Positions 1 to 8,835 are shown, counted from the stretch's first letter. The stretch is 64,000 nt of DNA from JAIBBV01 sp044347745 (GCA_044347745.1 JBIKUD010000001.1:62001-126000); one strand, 5' to 3'. Program-made: numbers and translations. The notes: a model not told the origin generated them from the sequence alone.

Positions 1-1263
1 AACCCGCAAAAAAGCCTGGTTGTCATCTGGGTTCACAATTAATTTAAGATAGCCCAAAATATCTTTAATTTCTTTTCGTTCATAGAATTTAAGGCCGCCA
101 AACATTCTGTAAGGAATGCGCGCTGCGACTAATGCTTCTTCAATGGCGCGAGATTGGGCGTTGGTTCGATAAAAAATGGCCATTTTGCGATAGGCCAGGC
201 CAGAACGTCGCCGTGCAGATATTTTTCTTACAATAAAGTCTGCCTCTTCGCCTTCATCTGATCCAGAAAATAATGAGATAGGCTCGCCTGCTGGTTGATC
301 CGTCCACAATTTTTTAGATTTGCGCGCTTTGTTTTTCTCAATAACTGCGTGCGAAGCAGTTAATACATTCGCTGTTGAGCGATAGTTCTGTTCAAGCTTA
401 ATTACCTTGGTATCGGAAAAATCTTTTTCAAATTCCAAAATGTTGCGAATGGTTGCGCCACGAAAGGCGTAAATAGATTGATCATCATCGCCTACAACGA
501 GTAGGTTGCGACGAGGTTCAGCCAAAAACCGTATAAATTGATACTGAACCTTATTGGTGTCTTGAAACTCATCGACCAAGATAAAATGCAGCGTATTCCG
601 GTATAAAGCTAAAATATCTGGGAATCTTTTAAGCAAAAGCACCGCGTTCAGCAGTAAATCGCCAAAATCCATGGCATTCGCGCGCATAAGCTCGCGTTGA
701 TATTGCTCATATACTTCAGCTTGCTGCTTGGCTGCAAAATCTTTGCTTTGGCTTAAGGCAGCATCAGGTAATACTAAGTTGTTCTTGCATTGATCGATGT
801 AGCGAGAAAAAAGCTGGGGCGGAAAACGTTTGTCATCAATTTTGTGCGCTTGTAAGATTTTCTTAAGAATTCCTTTGGTGTCCTGTTCATCGTACACCGC
901 AAAATCTTGTTTGTAGCCCAGCTTGTCAGCGTGACGCCTTAACATGCGTAGGGCCGCTGAGTGAAAAGTTGCAATCCAAATGCGCTTGGCCTGTTCGCCC
1001 AAGAGCGAATGCAAACGTTCTTTCATTTCTTCAGCAGCTTTGTTTGTAAAAGTAACTGCCAAAATTCTATCGGGATAAATACGGTGGTGCTGAATTAGAT
1101 AGGCCACTCGGCGGGTAAGTACTCGAGTTTTACCGCTGCCTGCTCCGGCTAGCACCAAGATTGGCCCTTCAAAGTGCTCAACTGCCACACGTTGTGGTGG
1201 GTTGAGGCCTTCAAGAAGGCTGCTAAAATTATGTTCGCTTTCAATTTCTGACACAGGCAACAT
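1..1263 (-). CDS. UvrD/PcrA-family ATP-dependent DNA helicase, N-terminal part (runs off the window)
   Basis: Superfamily 1A 3'-5' DNA helicase of the UvrD/PcrA/Rep group, which unwinds DNA in excision and mismatch repair. The first 421 residues are present and the C-terminus lies beyond base 1. Visible motifs: Walker A AGAGSGKT at about residues 39-46, motif Ia (AVTFTNKAA), Walker B DEFQDT near 230, motif III (GDDDQSIYAFRGA) near 255, motif IV (LEQNYRST) and the FYRTNAQSR block. The ATG at 1263 is the only possible start, because an in-frame stop lies just upstream; no clear Shine-Dalgarno sequence precedes it. UvrD, PcrA and Rep cannot be separated from this half alone. Confidence 0.95.
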   Translation of the reverse strand, partial: MLPVSEIESEHNFSSLLEGLNPPQRVAVEHFEGPILVLAGAGSGKTRVLTRRVAYLIQHHRIYPDRILAVTFTNKAAEEMKERLHSLLGEQAKRIWIATFHSAALRMLRRHADKLGYKQDFAVYDEQDTKGILKKILQAHKIDDKRFPPQLFSRYIDQCKNNLVLPDAALSQSKDFAAKQQAEVYEQYQRELMRANAMDFGDLLLNAVLLLKRFPDILALYRNTLHFILVDEFQDTNKVQYQFIRFLAEPRRNLLVVGDDDQSIYAFRGATIRNILEFEKDFSDTKVIKLEQNYRSTANVLTASHAVIEKNKARKSKKLWTDQPAGEPISLFSGSDEGEEADFIVRKISARRRSGLAYRKMAIFYRTNAQSRAIEEALVAARIPYRMFGGLKFYERKEIKDILGYLKLIVNPDDNQAFLRV

Positions 1264-1461
1264 GGCAATTAAGTACAAAGCGCTCGTTAAAGTGAGCCTC
1301 GAAGATTCACACGAAACACAGGCCGGATAAAGAGCAGATATTCATCAAGTTTCTTTATTCGTAGAGTTGCCAAGAATTTGTACAAGCTCTCAATTATCTA
1401 TTCGTGGAAAATAGGCAAATGTTGCGTGCTCCCCTCAAGAAAATATCAGGGACATTAAAGA

Positions 1462-1653
1462 TTAACGCAAAGTGTTGCGCGCCATTCCAATAGCCCCGCG
1501 TGTTTGTGCTGGATAAACGGGAGCGGGGCGTACTTTTAAATGTTTGTTGGGTATAGAATTGCCAGGGACCCCTTCTACGAGAAGCTTAATTATGTAAACG
1601 AAGGTGAGAAGAGCTGCTACGCTGTGCACGCTAAGGCTAAAGAGTTCAAACAT
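1462..1653 (-). CDS. Possible small membrane protein (63 aa), unknown function
   Basis: A 63-codon frame that I do not recognise. The first 30 residues are mostly hydrophobic with one clear membrane-segment-like stretch; the rest is basic and proline-containing. Support beyond length: a GGGGGA-type ribosome site lies a few bases before the ATG, and a well-formed sigma70-like promoter (TTGAAA, 17 bp, TATAGA) lies upstream in the same orientation. It is read toward uvrD, which begins about 200 bp downstream, so it could instead be a leader of the uvrD transcript. Two frames on the opposite strand also cover this DNA but have no comparable signals. Confidence 0.4.
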   Translation of the reverse strand: MFELFSLSVHSVAALLTFVYIIKLLVEGVPGNSIPNKHLKVRPAPVYPAQTRGAIGMARNTLR

Positions 1654-1685
1654 AACAAGTCCCCCGTTAAATGTTCTAGTAATAT

Positions 1686-1714
1686 TCTATATACTAACAT
1701 GGTGTGCCTTTCAA
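1686..1714 (-). promoter_or_regulatory. sigma70-type promoter
   Basis: On the minus strand, TTGAAA (1714-1709) and TATAGA (1691-1686) are separated by exactly 17 bp. It reads toward the 63-codon frame and then uvrD. Seen by eye; no transcription data. Confidence 0.55.
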
Positions 1715-1840
1715 GTATTTTTCTATAGTAAAATAAAATTGATTAAGATGGCGTGGGGCTTCAGAATATCGACAACTTCACAGAAGCGATGTCATGTAGA
1801 ACGTCGGTATATTTAACTGGCCGATTAATGGAGTATCCAA

Positions 1841-2236
1841 ATGCAGCCTCAAGTAACTCGTCCTCTTAACCCCGAGCCTCAGTCGCTCTTCTTTACCCGC
1901 AGCGAAGCGCAAGTCCTCATTCGTGACGTGATCGCGCATTGTCGTAAAGCGGGAGCTACGGTGATTTCCGAGGAAGAAGGAGATCGTTATACGCTTGGGC
2001 TTCAGCATCGCCTGATTGATATTTCTTTCGCAGATGAAAACATGCTGAAAGACGGACCTCCTTACACCCTAACCGACCTTGGAACTATTCAAGTTGAAGG
2101 ATTTGACGAGGGAACCCCTTCCTGTGGTTTTGGCAGATTTGTGCGCATAGACAATAAAGAGGTGCCAGTAACTGCTGAGATTATAATTAACGATCAGGAA
2201 GGTGCGATTCCTTATCTGCTTGGGAAGCAAGAATAA
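1841..2236 (+). CDS. Hypothetical protein, 131 aa
   Basis: Not recognised. A soluble, acidic protein without signal peptide or membrane segments; it contains only one cysteine (in a PSCGFGRF stretch near residue 95), so there is no sign of metal or disulfide chemistry. Residues 15-60 look helical then strand-rich, and the C-terminal half looks like beta strands with a conserved-looking LTDLGTIQVEGFDEG segment. The ATG has a GGAG ribosome site about 8 bases upstream. It lies upstream of rlmE with a 130 bp gap in the same orientation, so co-transcription is possible but no functional link is evident. Confidence 0.7.
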   Translation: MQPQVTRPLNPEPQSLFFTRSEAQVLIRDVIAHCRKAGATVISEEEGDRYTLGLQHRLIDISFADENMLKDGPPYTLTDLGTIQVEGFDEGTPSCGFGRFVRIDNKEVPVTAEIIINDQEGAIPYLLGKQE

Positions 2237-2367
2237 ACAGGCTACTGGTTATCCTTGTATAAGCTTCGCCGTATTCTCAATCACTTTGGTTTAGCACCTC
2301 TTTTCAAGTGGGCTACATTTCCCCCTACTCTGGCTGCTGACTTTAAATGCTGGCATGATGTGAAGCT

Positions 2368-2970
2368 ATGGCCGAATACGACCGCAAAGACCATTTATAC
2401 GAAAAGGCAAAAGCTGAAGGCTATCGCTCGCGCGCGGCGTATAAACTTATTGAATTAGATAAGAAGTATAACCTCTTGTTTTCTGGGGCGGCTGTGCTGG
2501 ACCTAGGCTGCTGGCCTGGTGGGTGGCTACAGGTAGCCGCCGGACGAGTGGGGTCCACTGGTCTGGTGGTTGGAATCGATTTAGCTGAAACTGAGGCAAT
2601 TGAAGCCAAGACCCCTGTGCACCTGTTGGTTGGAGATGCGAGAGACGAGAGTAGCCTCGAATCTATGCGGACTTTGGCTCCAGAGGGTTACTCGGTAGTT
2701 CTTTCCGATATGTCGCCCAAGCTTACGGGAATTAAAGAGGCGGATCAGGCCGGGATCGTAGGCTGCGCTGAGCTAGCATTTTGGCTGGCGCAGCAAGTGC
2801 TCAGGCCCGGGGGGCATCTGGTCATGAAGTTTTTTAAAGGTAACGAAGCCGAAACTTTTATTCGGTCGCTGAGGCCACACTTTGAGCGGGTAGCACGCAG
2901 CGAGCTTGATGCCACTCGTAAGACGTCGAACGAATTTTATGCAATTTGCTTGGGATATCGGGCCGAGTAG
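2368..2970 (+). CDS. rlmE: 23S rRNA 2'-O-ribose methyltransferase RlmE (FtsJ/RrmJ)
   Basis: Uses SAM to methylate the 2'-O of the conserved uridine in the A-loop (U2552 in E. coli numbering) of 23S rRNA during late 50S assembly. The 200-residue length matches the family. The K-D-K-E catalytic tetrad is visible as K26 (SRAAYK), D114 (LSDMSPKLTG), K154 (GGHLVMKFFKG) and E189 (SNEFY). The SAM-binding motif LDLGCWPGGW is at residues 44-53, with W where many homologues have A/P. The start at 2368 gives the normal RlmE N-terminus. It precedes the mla operon by about 80 bp, but a functional tie is not implied. Confidence 0.95.
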   Translation: MAEYDRKDHLYEKAKAEGYRSRAAYKLIELDKKYNLLFSGAAVLDLGCWPGGWLQVAAGRVGSTGLVVGIDLAETEAIEAKTPVHLLVGDARDESSLESMRTLAPEGYSVVLSDMSPKLTGIKEADQAGIVGCAELAFWLAQQVLRPGGHLVMKFFKGNEAETFIRSLRPHFERVARSELDATRKTSNEFYAICLGYRAE

Positions 2971-3053
2971 ATAGGTAGTTCGCTGATTTAGCTGTAGACG
3001 AACCACTTAGTGGAAGGTAGCTTTAAGAAGATTGATTTTGTAATGAGGTTCTA

Positions 3054-3842
3054 ATGCCGCTTGTTTCCGTATCCGAGTCTGTGGGGCGCCGCGTACTCAA
3101 TTTAAGTGAGGCATGGGGACGTTCTTGGATTTTTCTTTTTTTTACCCTTAAGACACTTTTTTCTCCGCCGTGGCGTCCTCATTTATTTCTTGTGCAGCTT
3201 TTTCAAATTGGCGTGAAATCCACAATTGTGGTGGCTTTAATCGGCGTGTTCACTGGAGCGGTGTTGGCAGTTCAAGCGGTGTATACCTTGAATAAGTTTG
3301 GCGCCAGCGCATTTACGGGCTCAGCCATTGCCCTAAGCCTTATTCGTGAACTTGGACCTGTATTAACTGCACTGATGGTGATTGGCCGCGCTGGGTCGGC
3401 CATTACTGCAGAAATTGGCATTATGAAAATTACCGAGCAAGTTGATGCTCTGCGCTCAATGGCCGTTGATCCTATGCGTTATTTGATGGCACCGCGTCTC
3501 ATTGCAGGCGTTTTAGCTATGCCTATGCTTACCGGCATCTTTATTACCGTGGGAATACTCGGCGGTTATGTAGTGGGTGTGGGTTTACTTGGCCTAAGTT
3601 CTGGAACTTTTTTTGGTGATATGGTTTCGGCTGTTGACGGCGTCGACGTATATTCAGGTTTCATTAAAGCCATTGCTTTTGGTTTCATTTTTGGTTGGGT
3701 GGCTTGTTACAAGGGGTATACCTGTGGCTTCGGTGCGGTTGGCGTAAACCAGGCCACCACGGAATCGGTAGTAACTGCTTCTGTTGCGGTGTTGGTTGTT
3801 GACTACTTTTTGACCAGTATACTCACTCGATTGTTCATGTAG
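3054..3842 (+). CDS. mlaE: MlaE-family ABC transporter permease
   Basis: Inner-membrane permease of the MCE/Mla phospholipid transporter, which moves glycerophospholipids between the inner and outer membranes. The 262 residues contain an N-terminal amphipathic region and about five to six hydrophobic segments. The family block is clear: SLIRELGPVLTALMVIGRAGSAITAEIG (split here as the ELGPVLTALMVIGRAG core plus SAITAEIG) followed by TEQVDALRSMAVDP. It is first in the run mlaE-mlaF-mlaD-mlaC, with 23 bp to mlaF. Confidence 0.93.
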   Translation: MPLVSVSESVGRRVLNLSEAWGRSWIFLFFTLKTLFSPPWRPHLFLVQLFQIGVKSTIVVALIGVFTGAVLAVQAVYTLNKFGASAFTGSAIALSLIRELGPVLTALMVIGRAGSAITAEIGIMKITEQVDALRSMAVDPMRYLMAPRLIAGVLAMPMLTGIFITVGILGGYVVGVGLLGLSSGTFFGDMVSAVDGVDVYSGFIKAIAFGFIFGWVACYKGYTCGFGAVGVNQATTESVVTASVAVLVVDYFLTSILTRLFM

Positions 3843-3865
3843 CTTTAGAGTTTTAGGTTTAATTC

Positions 3866-4615
3866 GTGATAGCAGTCCGCAACGTTTATAAGAGATTTGG
3901 CAGCCAGGTGGTTCTGGACGGGGTCTCGCTTACTATTGAAGAGGGTAAAGTTACTACAATAGTTGGACCTAGCGGAGTTGGAAAATCGGTGCTGCTTAAG
4001 CTCATTATGGGAATGCTCGCCCCAGAGGCTGGAAGTATTGAGGTGTTTGGTCGAGATATTACAGCCGCGAGGTCAGAGGAGGAGCGTAATGAAATTCGAG
4101 CTTCCTTAGGCGTTTTGTTTCAGTCGGCGGCGTTGTTTGATTCGCTCTCGGTATATGAAAATGTGGCTTTTCCTCTGTGCCAGCGCTTTTCGTTGTCTCG
4201 AGAGGAAATTCATGAGCGCGTCGTGCGTATGCTTGGGTCTCTCAGCCTTGAATCTTATGTGCATAAGCTGCCCCAAGAAATTTCTATTGGGGTTCGTAAG
4301 CGAGTGGGTATGGCCCGGGCGCTTATTACTGAGCCAAAGGTATTGTTATTTGATGAGCCTAATACGGGGCTTGATCCTCTGGTAGGTCAGGAGGTGTATG
4401 ATTTAATTACCTCTTGTCGTGCGCGATGGGGCTTTACTGGAGTCGTGATAAGCCACGAGTTACCAGAGGTATTTCAGGTATCAGATAGGGTTGCTATGAT
4501 TCTGAAGGGCAAAATTATTGCAGAAGGAACTCCTGCAGAATTTGTCGCTTCGGACAACCCAGCAGTTCAGCAGTTCGTGAATGGGAGATTAGATGGACCA
4601 ATCAAAATCCAATAA
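3866..4615 (+). CDS. mlaF: MlaF-family ABC transporter ATPase
   Basis: ATPase that energises the Mla phospholipid transporter with MlaE. Walker A GPSGVGKS is at residues 34-41, a Q-loop (LFQSAALF) near 86, Walker B VLLFDE at 159-164 followed by PNTGLD, and the H-loop histidine at 197 (ISHELPEV). The ABC signature reads ISIGVRKRVG at 139-148, where most family members have LSGG; the substitution of the first G by I is unusual. The likely start is GTG at 3866. The gene overlaps mlaD by 23 bases, supporting translational coupling. Confidence 0.93.
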   Translation: MIAVRNVYKRFGSQVVLDGVSLTIEEGKVTTIVGPSGVGKSVLLKLIMGMLAPEAGSIEVFGRDITAARSEEERNEIRASLGVLFQSAALFDSLSVYENVAFPLCQRFSLSREEIHERVVRMLGSLSLESYVHKLPQEISIGVRKRVGMARALITEPKVLLFDEPNTGLDPLVGQEVYDLITSCRARWGFTGVVISHELPEVFQVSDRVAMILKGKIIAEGTPAEFVASDNPAVQQFVNGRLDGPIKIQ

Positions 4616-5129
4616 AGCAGATACATCGGCGCAGGCAGTTCCTCAAATTGCTCTGCCTGCACGAAGTTTGACCCTTGAATTTTGGGTGGGAGTTTTCTTT
4701 TTGCTCGCCACTGCTTGTGCAGGATATTTGGCCGTGGGCCTGGGAGACTTACGTATATTTGAATCAAACCGATACGCGGTTGTAGCCGAGTTTGATAATG
4801 TGTCGGGTTTAAAACACGGAGCTTCTGTTGAGATTGCTGGAGTTCCTATTGGTGAAGTTTCGCGCATAGAGCTACGAGATCCAACTGCATTGGTGCATTT
4901 GAGTATAAATAACTCTGTGCAGCTTCGAGATGATGACATCGCTTCCATTCGGACCAAGGGAATTATTGGCGATCGTTATATAAAGGTGTCGCGGGGAGCC
5001 TCAGATACGCTTATTCAAGCAGGCGGAAAGCTTACAGAAACTGAATCGGTTGTTGATTTTGAAGATATTGTAGGCAAAATCGTCCATAATTTAGGTGCTG
5101 ATAAGTCAGACGACGAAGGTAAAAAGTAG
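4593..5129 (+). CDS. mlaD: MlaD: MCE-domain periplasmic lipid-shuttle protein
   Basis: Single-pass inner-membrane protein with one MCE domain that forms a hexameric ring on the MlaFE complex. Residues about 29-50 form the membrane anchor after a short polar cytoplasmic N-terminus. The MCE domain follows (VVAEFDNVSGLKHGASVEIAGVPIG from residue 63, quoted only to locate it by its VSGLKHGASVEIAG core, then IRTKGIIGDRYIKVS). The C-terminal tail is acidic/lysine-rich. Length 178 aa is usual. The start overlaps the end of mlaF. Confidence 0.93.
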   Translation: MDQSKSNKADTSAQAVPQIALPARSLTLEFWVGVFFLLATACAGYLAVGLGDLRIFESNRYAVVAEFDNVSGLKHGASVEIAGVPIGEVSRIELRDPTALVHLSINNSVQLRDDDIASIRTKGIIGDRYIKVSRGASDTLIQAGGKLTETESVVDFEDIVGKIVHNLGADKSDDEGKK

Positions 5130-5173
5130 TTCGTTCATTTAGGGTGCTAGGGCCTGTTTACGTTGGGGAAGAT

Positions 5174-5773
5174 ATGAGGTTTGCTGCTGTTTTATCCGCT
5201 GTATTTTTTATGTGCGCTCCCTTTTGCGCGATCGCAGAGGCCGTGCCTACGCAGGCGCAAGCTCAGCTCTCCCCTTTGAAGCAAGTTGAGCATGCCATCA
5301 ACGATCTTGTGACAGTTATCGAGACTTCTGCCGCATCAACTACTGTTGAGCAACGTCGTGAGAAGTTGAGAAAGGTAATTGATCCTGTTTTTGATTTCGA
5401 AGAAATGGCTCGCCGATCGTTAGGCGCATATTGGAAAGAAATTAGTGCTGAGGAACAGGTTGAATTTGTACGTGTTTTCTCAGATCTCCTTGCGCGCACC
5501 TATTTGTCTAAAATTGAATCCCTAAAGCGTGGGATGGTACATTTAGAAAGCGAGCGTATTGAGGCACCTCGTGCCTTGGTAAAAACTATTGTCGAGGATA
5601 AAGGAAATAAGTTTCCTATCGACTATAAGCTGCTTGACCAAAATGGAGTTTGGAAAGTCTACGACGTGATTATTGAGAACATTGGTCTTGTTGCAAACTA
5701 TCGCAACGAATTTGCCGGAGTTATTCGCAAAGAATCTTTCGCTGGTTTGATGAAAAAACTGAGCGAAAAGTAG
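5174..5773 (+). CDS. mlaC: MlaC: periplasmic phospholipid-binding protein
   Basis: Soluble periplasmic carrier of the Mla pathway. The ATG at 5174 was chosen because it gives a clean signal peptide (MRFAAVLSAVFFMCAPFCAIAEA, shown in full only through residue 20: MRFAAVLSAVFFMCAPFCAI) and has GGGGAAG about 5 bases upstream; an earlier GTG at 5144 would add ten residues without a better signal. The body carries the MlaC/Ttg2D hallmarks: DPVFDFEEMARRSLGAYWK, then FSDLLARTYLSKIESL and WKVYDVIIENIGLVANYRNEF. No mlaB (STAS) gene follows. Confidence 0.92.
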   Translation: MRFAAVLSAVFFMCAPFCAIAEAVPTQAQAQLSPLKQVEHAINDLVTVIETSAASTTVEQRREKLRKVIDPVFDFEEMARRSLGAYWKEISAEEQVEFVRVFSDLLARTYLSKIESLKRGMVHLESERIEAPRALVKTIVEDKGNKFPIDYKLLDQNGVWKVYDVIIENIGLVANYRNEFAGVIRKESFAGLMKKLSEK

Positions 5774-5825
5774 AGCCCTCTTATAAGCACTTGGTGCTTT
5801 GGCAGGTCTTAGTTTTGCAATTTAC

Positions 5826-5878
5826 ACATTGACGATTCCATTCGTCATTGCTGCATTGACGAATGGAATCGTCAATGT
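5826..5878. repeat. Perfect 22-bp inverted repeat (long stem-loop)
   Basis: Left arm 5826-5847 and right arm 5857-5878 are exact reverse complements around a 9-base loop. The stem core reads CATTGACGATTCC. There is no T-run on either side, so it is not a classical intrinsic terminator, but it sits in the convergent gap between mlaC (+) and the HEAT-like gene (-) and could still stop or stabilise both transcripts. The rest of the 5774-6030 gap holds no gene that I can support. Confidence 0.85.
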
Positions 5879-6030
5879 CTGGATATTGATCAATTAGCTG
5901 ATATTGTTGAATTTTGTAGTTTATGGGATCGGGAGATTCCACTTGCGATATAGCAAATAGACCCTTATCTAGCTCGCTTAAATTCAAAATCAGGTTTTTT
6001 AAAATTTTACGAATATCTTAATCAATTAAA

Positions 6031-8661
6031 TCAAGAATGCTGAGTTCTCAAAGAATGCCCAGGGAGCCGCAGTTCCGTTCGTCTAAATTCTGCGATAGTG
6101 GCTCGTACAGCTACGCTTTGACTTCCCGTAAGTAGTTGATCAAGAGACCTTTGCTTAATTGCCGAATCTCTGAGTTCGTAAAGCAGTACTCTCGTAGCTT
6201 CAAGGCGAACTTCCTTGAGCTCATCTCTTGTGTCTTCAAGTTGCGCTAGGAATTTTTGCTCGCTTGGACTTAGGCTTTGCTGCCCTGTCCAAGGTTTTGC
6301 ATCGGGCGGCGAATAATCAACAGATGAGACGGGTTGACTGAGAATGGACGGGTACTTATTGAGAGTGCCGACTAGCTTTGTTCCCAACCGTTGCCAAGGA
6401 CTTTGCAAATCTGTCAGCAATTGTCTGGAGATGGCTCTGACTTGAGGATGGGAATCTTTACCTAATTGTACGAGAATTTTTATCATCCGCCCCCTCTGTT
6501 CTCCGGAAAGTAACGGTTCAACAGCTGAGATATTGGTGTTGATCGCCTCGAGAAAACATATTTTCCAGGTGTGAGAAAAGCCGTCTCTTCTATTCTCGAA
6601 GTGCTTTACTCCTGACTCTAACAGGTTGAGGAGTTTTTTCGGGTGGTCAAGGGTCGCGGCGTGGGCATACACTTTAAGCACCTGACGTTGCTCTGGTTCA
6701 GGACGTAGCCGTGCTCTCAAAGTAACAATAAGTCGATTGTCCTCAATTTGAAGGGCGTGAAACCCACTTTTGAGCGTTGAAACTGAGTCGCTTACATCTA
6801 ACAATGCACAAATAGCCCGCTCTGCTTCGGGAAACCTCCAAGTGAGAGGTTGATTTAGAGCTCTATCGGCCGGAGCAAAATGATTGATATTTGTTTCTAG
6901 CGCGACTTTAGTAAGCAGCCTTACTGCAGCGGCGCTTGGATACTTTTGTTCACTCTTTGATGGAAGATAGGGCATTAGTTTTATGGCAGCCAGTGCAACG
7001 GGAATTCTCGCTTCATAGAGCGATGTTTGGGCAAGTGTCTCTTTTGCTACTTGATATGCAAGCCTACAGTCGAGCGCTATAAGTCCCAGTTGTTGTTGGT
7101 GCGCAAGAGCATGAATAAGAATTGGCATGCGTGAAAAATCATGCTGCTCGAGCGACTTTTCCTGCAATGAATTTCTAATGTGATGTGCAGCTTTAAATAC
7201 TGCCGCCCTGACGGGTCTTCCTGAATCGTGCTCTCCGTAACCTTCAGCAATGCGCTGAAGGCACCAGAGTCCAGCCCCTTTGGCTTCAAAATCTTGCTCT
7301 CGGCCTACCAGCGCTGCAATTTCTTGACTGCGTGCGGTACAGAGGTGTGCGCAGCGTCCCAGTGCAATAAAGGCTGTACAACGCACCGCGGGGTCTGCAT
7401 CTTCAGCCAAATTGAAAAATGTGCCCTCCACTCCTGCTGGAAAGTGAGTTTTGCGTGCGGCAAGTTCTCCAAGCGCCGATGCCACAGAAGTTTTAAATTT
7501 TTGATTCAGCACATCTGTGTCGAGCCCGTCAGGATTTGGCTCGCTCAAAATATTATAGTCTTCATCCGCTTCGAGCAGGGGCGAAGTTTCTTCATTGGCA
7601 GCGCGTGACTCGTGGACAAGCGTCTCGCGCTTTTCTCTAAAATCAGGGTCAAGCCAATCATGAAGGCTTTGTAAGGCAATATTTGAGAGTTCTGAATTCG
7701 GTCGTTCAAGGCAAAGCGACAGAATAAGTTGTAAGGCCCGGAGCCTTGGAGCCAATTCCTTGAAGTTTCCGAGTGTAACGCTCAGAGCTATAGGCATAGC
7801 CATCTCGGGGCCAAATTCAAAATTGCTAACTATTTGCAGCGCATGGGTAGCCATTTCTTTATTTGCATCGCTGCACTTATAAAGCAGTGTTGCCATAGCC
7901 TGCTGTTTTCGTTCGGTAGTATTTGCAAGTTCTGAGAGTCTACGCATGTGCCAGGTTTGAACGGTGTGTCTTTCAGTATCTGGCATATTTCGCGGCATGT
8001 AATAAGCGCCCAGAACTGCCGTCTCAAAATCATTGTTTGAGACTTGGTACGACAAACTGCGACGCTGCTCCTCTAGGGCAGACAGCGCAGTTTTTGCCTC
8101 ATCACTGTCTTCGCGAAATTGATCCCACTTCCTGAGTATGCGACTTTCCTTCCAGTTTTTGTCGAGCACAGGGAAGCAGCTTAAAAGCTGAACCCTAAAT
8201 TCATAGGAAATGACTGTGCTTTCATATAATTCAGAAAGCGCTGGCAAAACTAATTCAGGATTCGGAGAAAGTTGCATAAGAGTCTCAAGTGCAGCTACTT
8301 GTACTAACTCTGAGCTGTCCCGCAGGGTATACAGCAGCATTGGGATAGCCAAATCTCTCTGCATGAATCTTGGAAGTGCTTGGGCCATTGAGGCGCGTAC
8401 GGTCTCGTCGGCGTCGCGCACAAGCGCATCAAGCGGAATAGCGAGTCCATCACCAACGGAACAGGAAATGCCTTTCTCCTTAACTGCCAATGCGCAGAGC
8501 TTTCGAGTTTCTGCATCAGGCCTCAAAAGTAGTGCGTTGACAGTCTCTATGTCTACTCCGTGTAAGCTCTCAGATGGTGACGGTGTGGCCCCGGTATTTA
8601 AAGACCCGGCACTAGAGGGGATATGCGGAGCTGGATGTGCCTGCTCTCGGGAGGAATCCAT
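6031..8661 (-). CDS. HEAT-like repeat protein, 876 aa, unknown function
   Basis: Large soluble protein without signal peptide or membrane helix. After a proline/serine-rich N-terminal 35 residues it is almost wholly helical, with recurring HEAT/ARM-like units: PLDALVRDADETVRASMAQALPRF, where the core DADETVRASMAQALP matches the HEAT pattern, then LRDSSELVQVAALETLMQL, EDADPAVRCTAFIALGRC and LGKDSHPQVRAISRQLL. Such solenoids are scaffolds for protein binding; the partner is unknown. The next gene, a DUF853 ATPase, is upstream on the same strand, about 170 bp away. No catalytic motif is visible. Confidence 0.8.
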   Translation of the reverse strand: MDSSREQAHPAPHIPSSAGSLNTGATPSPSESLHGVDIETVNALLLRPDAETRKLCALAVKEKGISCSVGDGLAIPLDALVRDADETVRASMAQALPRFMQRDLAIPMLLYTLRDSSELVQVAALETLMQLSPNPELVLPALSELYESTVISYEFRVQLLSCFPVLDKNWKESRILRKWDQFREDSDEAKTALSALEEQRRSLSYQVSNNDFETAVLGAYYMPRNMPDTERHTVQTWHMRRLSELANTTERKQQAMATLLYKCSDANKEMATHALQIVSNFEFGPEMAMPIALSVTLGNFKELAPRLRALQLILSLCLERPNSELSNIALQSLHDWLDPDFREKRETLVHESRAANEETSPLLEADEDYNILSEPNPDGLDTDVLNQKFKTSVASALGELAARKTHFPAGVEGTFFNLAEDADPAVRCTAFIALGRCAHLCTARSQEIAALVGREQDFEAKGAGLWCLQRIAEGYGEHDSGRPVRAAVFKAAHHIRNSLQEKSLEQHDFSRMPILIHALAHQQQLGLIALDCRLAYQVAKETLAQTSLYEARIPVALAAIKLMPYLPSKSEQKYPSAAAVRLLTKVALETNINHFAPADRALNQPLTWRFPEAERAICALLDVSDSVSTLKSGFHALQIEDNRLIVTLRARLRPEPEQRQVLKVYAHAATLDHPKKLLNLLESGVKHFENRRDGFSHTWKICFLEAINTNISAVEPLLSGEQRGRMIKILVQLGKDSHPQVRAISRQLLTDLQSPWQRLGTKLVGTLNKYPSILSQPVSSVDYSPPDAKPWTGQQSLSPSEQKFLAQLEDTRDELKEVRLEATRVLLYELRDSAIKQRSLDQLLTGSQSVAVRATIAEFRRTELRLPGHSLRTQHS

Positions 8662-8730
8662 GAAACAACCAAATTTGAATAGCCCACTTTGCGCTGCTTA
8701 AAATTAAAAGCAAATAGAGCGCTAGTGTTA

Positions 8731-8751
8731 TTATGGGAAAAAGTCCCATAA
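8731..8751. other. Small palindrome upstream of the HEAT-like gene
   Basis: TTATGGGA (8731-8738) and TCCCATAA (8744-8751) are perfect inverted repeats around AAAAG. It lies 70 bp upstream of the HEAT-like gene start. It may be an operator or the end of the preceding transcript; no T-run decides this. Confidence 0.35.
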
Positions 8752-8835
8752 ATGTCGCCTGGGCGGCGCTGGTTGGGTGCGGCACGATGAGGGTTTAGAA
8801 TGCCCCGAATTTATTAGTAATTTTCGACAGGGTCC

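Noticed and set aside
5781..5987. 68-codon frame on minus after mlaC
   Set aside because: It spans the perfect inverted repeat and has no ribosome site or recognisable sequence.
8210..8701. 163-codon frame antisense to the HEAT-like gene
   Set aside because: Ser-rich shadow of the real gene, no ribosome site or recognisable domain.
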